Source: Candidatus Terraquivivens ruidianensis (GTDB lineage Archaea; Thermoproteota; Nitrososphaeria_A; Caldarchaeales; Wolframiiraptoraceae). Taken from it: DNA of 64,000 nucleotides. Location: positions 186,001 through 250,000 of the forward strand of contig JALNLA010000001.1 of the NCBI GenBank assembly GCA_023267975.1, given 5' to 3'. Shown piece by piece: positions 59,687-64,000 of this stretch; positions within the stretch are counted from its first letter, which is position 1; each line of letters starts with the position of its first letter. A program made the position numbers and the translations under genes. The notes under the pieces were generated by a model that worked only from the letters and a program-made list of their open reading frames with translations, was not told the DNA's origin and made no database searches.

Positions 59687-61132
59687 TCAAATGTTAGAAA
59701 ATCTTTGATGAATCCCGTCGTCGTACTCTCGATATTTTAGGATAATAGGACACCAGTCTCTCTCGGGACAGTATCCTAGGAGCTTACATTTTTCGCCCAT
59801 CATCGAACCTATGAGTTCGTTAACTTTAGACACAGCAGTCCAAAGTCTGTATGCTATACCCCTCTCCTCATGCTGGGCGTAGCTACATGTCCTCGTAGCA
59901 ACGAATCCAATAGGGTAGAGCAGATTAAAACCATCGTACAGCCTGACCGCATAAACCTTCACAGCTTGGGGGATTATGTATACGGCTGATGCAGGCGAAG
60001 CACCGGAAGCGACAAGCTCCTCGTAAGTCCTTAAGGCCATGCTGGCAGCATTCAAGAACTGCTCCCGCATGCTAGCATTCCTGTTAATCGTCGGCGGAAC
60101 TACAACCCACTTCTCAACATCCTTTAAAGCTCTGCGCACGGCCGTGTATATGGATTCGACGGCTGTCGGCACGGTTCTATGTCTGATGGCTTGATGGTAT
60201 GCTGCGAGCGACATGGGCTCCAGCATGGTGGCATGTATCAGGTGGCTAAGCGGTCCTAAGTTTTCCATCTTTGCATACTCGCTTATACACGATAGAACGC
60301 TCTCACCGCCTATTGTCCTGAAGTCGAGCAGTTTAGGCTCGGAAGGCAAGCCGCTTTCCGTTGCAATCTTAGTAACAACATCTTCATTCTTGAATGGATT
60401 TGAGAGAGGATATGTAGTAAGCTCACCATTAAACTTCATCCTTGCTCTAAAGAGGACAGGAGATACTTGAGAAAGTATGCTACTTATTTTGTTTGCCAGA
60501 ACTTTGACCTCATCCGGAATGAGTTCGGGTGATTTAGCCTCAAGGCCGAGCTTGATTAACGGAATCATGGCTTCAAGGGTTGTGCTAACAAAGACCGAGG
60601 TTTTAACACCGAGCGGTAGGATGTAACGTGCATCTTCCATTGGTATGCCTTCCTTGCAGAATCGCGAGTAGACATCGAAGCACGCTTTAATAGAATCCTG
60701 ATACGCGCTCCCTAAACCTTTCACATTTATCTCCTTGGGACATAGAAGGTAACTCGCCTCAACCTTTTTCCTTCTTTGCGACTCCTGAAGGTAAGAGCCG
60801 AAGCGTGCCGCCACAAGAAGCATGGAGCCTATCCTACTGCAGCTCCTGACCTCAAGCTGGACAAAGACGCTGGTTGATAGCGACGCGTGACCCCTTTTCG
60901 TGGATTCACCGTGCAGCTTTGAAGCGAACTTTTCTAAATCCTTCCCTCCCTCGAGAAGACTCTGCAATCTTTCCTCAAGCGATATGCCCCCAAAGGTTCC
61001 AGCACCTTCCAACGCAATAAATAGATCCGGCTCCAGGACTACGGTCTTCTGACCTATCGATACTTTGCCTCTAGGTCCGTACGAATAGAGGTAAACCTCC
61101 AAATCCTCGGGTCTCTGCAACCTTCTTCCCAC
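59687..61132 (-). CDS. Tandem ThyX-like flavin-dependent thymidylate synthase
   Basis: The 481-residue protein consists of two ThyX-like halves. The first (about residues 30-240) has ARFGSYLQESQRR and MEDARYILPLGVKTSVFVST, which align with the ThyX RHRxxSxxExSxR and ARxxLPxxxxT blocks. The second (about 300-460) has IRHRTVPTAVESIYTA, ASAVYIIPQAVKVYAV and TRTCSYAQHEERG, the last matching the dUMP-site RxxxxAQxE motif. Each half keeps different catalytic pieces, so an active site is probably formed between them. It should make dTMP with FAD and a folate donor. Length is about twice that of single-domain ThyX. Confidence 0.78.
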   Translation of the reverse strand: MGRRLQRPEDLEVYLYSYGPRGKVSIGQKTVVLEPDLFIALEGAGTFGGISLEERLQSLLEGGKDLEKFASKLHGESTKRGHASLSTSVFVQLEVRSCSRIGSMLLVAARFGSYLQESQRRKKVEASYLLCPKEINVKGLGSAYQDSIKACFDVYSRFCKEGIPMEDARYILPLGVKTSVFVSTTLEAMIPLIKLGLEAKSPELIPDEVKVLANKISSILSQVSPVLFRARMKFNGELTTYPLSNPFKNEDVVTKIATESGLPSEPKLLDFRTIGGESVLSCISEYAKMENLGPLSHLIHATMLEPMSLAAYHQAIRHRTVPTAVESIYTAVRRALKDVEKWVVVPPTINRNASMREQFLNAASMALRTYEELVASGASPASAVYIIPQAVKVYAVRLYDGFNLLYPIGFVATRTCSYAQHEERGIAYRLWTAVSKVNELIGSMMGEKCKLLGYCPERDWCPIILKYREYDDGIHQRFSNI

Positions 61133-61255
61133 CTTTTTATGCTCGAAGTTAATAAAAAGCTTACCAAAGCCTGCTAAACTTATTTTGAAATTACGACGTG
61201 CTTATCTATTTAGAACGAAGGACATATAACTATCTGTCAAAGAGTATTACATGAT

Positions 61256-61447
61256 ATGAGCGGAATAAGAAAACCTGAAGACATACTGCGTGAAAGGTTT
61301 GGGGACGTGCCGACACTCGGACAAATTCAGCCAAGACCGTTGTTACCGTCTGACATAGAGCTACTCGTAAGGGAGGTTCAGACACTTAAGGCCGAGGTCG
61401 TGAAGATAAAAGCTGCCCTAAAGAAGCATGGCATTGATGTGGACTAA
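61256..61447 (+). CDS. Small coiled-coil-like hypothetical protein
   Basis: The 63-residue protein starts MSGIRKPEDILRERFGDVP. It has a helical C-terminal half with a heptad-like pattern (DIELLVREVQTLKAEVVK), suggesting a short dimeric coiled coil. No family is recognised. It is divergent from the ThyX-like gene and nearly touches the convergent exonuclease gene (gap of 4 bases). The good start context and dense packing argue that it is real. Confidence 0.62.
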   Translation: MSGIRKPEDILRERFGDVPTLGQIQPRPLLPSDIELLVREVQTLKAEVVKIKAALKKHGIDVD

Positions 61448-61451
61448 GGAG

Positions 61452-62015
61452 TCATGTCGGTAGCTCTGGCTTAAGTATCCTAACTAGAGGTCTAAGCCTC
61501 AAGAAGATTAAACGGAGAACGTTCAGGTCATCCTTACAGTGCATCTCTATCCGTTTAACTGCAACCCTATCGCCCTTCATCGCCTTAACGTAAAGTCCGG
61601 GGACGTCCTGACCTAGCGTTGTGACGTCCTTTCTTATCCCAAGAAACTTTGATACATGAAAGAGGTCCGTCCTGCTGAGCTTGAGGTTGTTTCTGACGAG
61701 CTCAGCCATATCGAGATGGTAGGCAGAAAGCAAAGACTCTACCTTCAGACCATGCTTTATTATTCTTGAAACTAAGAATGGTATGTCGAAACTCTTTCCA
61801 TTCCATGTGACTATTATGTGATACTGCTCAAGCCTTCCAAGTAGTTCTTTGAGCTTATCTTTCTCCAGCTCCGGCCTATTCACGGATATATAGCTAAACC
61901 TTCCGTTGTCCTCCATGAGGCCAGCCCCGACAATTATTCCTACGTCTGCCTCCAATGACGTAGCCTCAACGTCAAGGAAGCAAATCTTTGGTCCGGCCTT
62001 CTCACGTTTTTGCAA
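61452..62015 (-). CDS. DEDD-type 3'-5' exonuclease, RNase H-like
   Basis: The 187-residue protein has the exonuclease motifs ICFLDVEATSL (Asp and Glu, about residue 11), VTWNGKSFDIPFLVSR (Asp, about 69) and the C-terminal HCKDDLNVLRL (Asp, about 160). The pattern resembles the YprB-like group of the RNase H superfamily. It may trim DNA or RNA 3' ends. It converges with the small hypothetical gene and lies 65 bases before the DUF5131 gene on the same strand. Confidence 0.82.
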   Translation of the reverse strand: MQKREKAGPKICFLDVEATSLEADVGIIVGAGLMEDNGRFSYISVNRPELEKDKLKELLGRLEQYHIIVTWNGKSFDIPFLVSRIIKHGLKVESLLSAYHLDMAELVRNNLKLSRTDLFHVSKFLGIRKDVTTLGQDVPGLYVKAMKGDRVAVKRIEMHCKDDLNVLRLIFLRLRPLVRILKPELPT

Positions 62016-62080
62016 AATGCTGCACCAGTCATAAATTCTATGTCATAGATTAAAAAGGTTATCTAAGTAAGACCAAGGTC

Positions 62081-62791
62081 CTAGGAACCATGTCTTTGCT
62101 CGTACCATGCCACCCTTAACGTACCTATCTTAACATCGGTAAACTCACGTAACGTCTTCATAAGAATCATGGTCTTGCTAAGTGGAGGCTCCGGAAGTCT
62201 GTGTCCGTAATTGTCGTACCCTACATATACAAAAGCAGGCCCTATGTCCCTTAACGCTCGGATAAAACGGTCGTCGAAGTCAATAATAGGTTCCACGACT
62301 ACTCCTTTATAGGGATGCTTCAGCAACCTCATCGCCTCAAGCCTTTCGTAAGGCTTTGGGGCTCGTGACAATCCATAATCACGGTTGGACTCTATGGTCG
62401 CGGCCAGCACGACATTCCCTGGAAACTCATTCTCAAGTCGCAAATATCGACTAGGGTTCTTCGTAAGGAACATGAAGTATGCTTGCGACTGTCGTCTAAC
62501 TATGTCGAGTACACTCCGTATCCATTCTTCTGGAACCCACTCGCCGAAAAGGTCGCCCATATTGCACACGAATATCATAGCGTTTCTCTTGAAACGCTGG
62601 TTAAGCCTCTGAGGAAGGAACGTCGGTTTGAATGCGTTGCTGGCGTAAGGTTCTACACCCATCGCCTCAAGCCTTCTAGCCAATCTTCTAGCCCAGCAAT
62701 AAATACACTGATGATTACACCCTGTAATAGGATTCCAAGTACCCGTTATCTCACCAAACGTCCTCTGATGATATGTGTCTACCCCAGTCAC
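62081..62791 (-). CDS. DUF5131 (phage Gp37/Gp68-like) radical SAM protein
   Basis: The 236-residue protein carries TGTWNPITGCNHQCIYCWARR with a CxxxCxxC cluster (Cys about residues 25, 29, 32) that binds a 4Fe-4S centre and SAM. FKPTFLPQRL, VCNMGDLFGEWVP and MFLTKNPSR follow, the signature of the DUF5131/Gp37Gp68 family. The chemistry is not known, and members occur in phages and many archaea. It is near the exonuclease gene but no operon is certain. Confidence 0.88.
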   Translation of the reverse strand: MTGVDTYHQRTFGEITGTWNPITGCNHQCIYCWARRLARRLEAMGVEPYASNAFKPTFLPQRLNQRFKRNAMIFVCNMGDLFGEWVPEEWIRSVLDIVRRQSQAYFMFLTKNPSRYLRLENEFPGNVVLAATIESNRDYGLSRAPKPYERLEAMRLLKHPYKGVVVEPIIDFDDRFIRALRDIGPAFVYVGYDNYGHRLPEPPLSKTMILMKTLREFTDVKIGTLRVAWYEQRHGS

Positions 62792-62902
62792 TATACGTCC
62801 TCAGCTCTTATAAAGATTGACGTGTTTTTATTGTTTGCGAATTCAACATGAGAGGGTACTGTAAAAGTATAAGTAGCGATAGCATTTGCATGCTCAAGGT
62901 GA

Positions 62903-63977
<1,075 letters not shown>

Positions 63978-64000
63978 AAACTGCTAGACCTTAAACGTAG

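Overview
The window is a densely coded, mostly single-copy archaeal chromosome segment. Several features suggest a thermophilic member of the Thaumarchaeota/Aigarchaeota side of the Archaea. The largest RNA polymerase subunit is one uninterrupted gene (A' and A'' fused). Lysine and probably arginine are made through the LysW carrier pathway with two RimK-type ligases. The window also carries archaeal FBP aldolase/phosphatase, archaeal-type PEP carboxylase, TrpB2, MetE-like core methionine synthases, endonucleases Q and V, and a tRNA gene with two introns. The lineage call is inference, because no rRNA gene is present.

Layout. 0-5 kb: a metallo-hydrolase, a ferredoxin-NADP reductase-like flavoprotein, a tandem MetE-like pair, rps13 and tatA. 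5-9.6 kb: elongation factor 2, interrupted by a 33-nt intron, then trpB2 and endonuclease V. 9.8-19.4 kb: the LysW cluster (lysX, lysY/argC, lysZ, lysW, a second ligase, lysJ, lysK, argH), split by a FAH-family gene and an HpcH aldolase gene. 19.5-32.8 kb: the information-processing block rpo5-rpo2-rpo1-rpl30e-nusA, then three membrane or secreted genes, then rps12-rps7-tuf-rps10. 32.8-45.8 kb: a membrane-tethered regulator, EndoQ, an amidohydrolase, tRNA-Arg, a coiled-coil transglutaminase-like protein, a GlmU-like protein, two TenA-family proteins, Trm5, A-ATPase subunit I and a glycosyltransferase. 45.8-47.25 kb: a TnpB-only IS200/IS605-type element with a small ribbon-helix-helix-like gene. 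47.3-55 kb: a ZIP transporter, PEP carboxylase, tRNA-Lys with two introns, a cyclophilin-like protein, Nudix, ThiL, a GT2 enzyme, tRNA-Thr, and a possible integrated remnant holding an HTH-nucleotidyltransferase gene and a structured non-coding stretch. 55-64 kb: a PPOX protein, an E1-like enzyme, a small RAM-domain gene with a 27-nt intron, an RNase J-like nuclease, a mini histone-fold protein, FBP aldolase/phosphatase, a tandem ThyX-like protein, a DEDD exonuclease, a DUF5131-type radical SAM protein, triosephosphate isomerase and a JAMM protease.

The most striking observation is two very short introns in protein-coding genes, in EF-2 and in the RAM-domain gene. Each contains an in-frame stop. 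Each is bounded by a bulge-helix-bulge (BHB) fold with a 4-bp central helix and two 3-nt bulges, and cutting after the second nucleotide of each bulge restores exactly the conserved reading frame. The tRNA-Lys gene has two further introns that obey the same rule, so tRNA splicing endonuclease probably also processes mRNAs here, including that of an essential translation factor. Other points worth following are a LysW protein ending in Gln instead of Glu, a tRNA-Lys with C at position 55, a TnpB lacking the usual middle RuvC acidic residue, and a tandem ThyX fusion.
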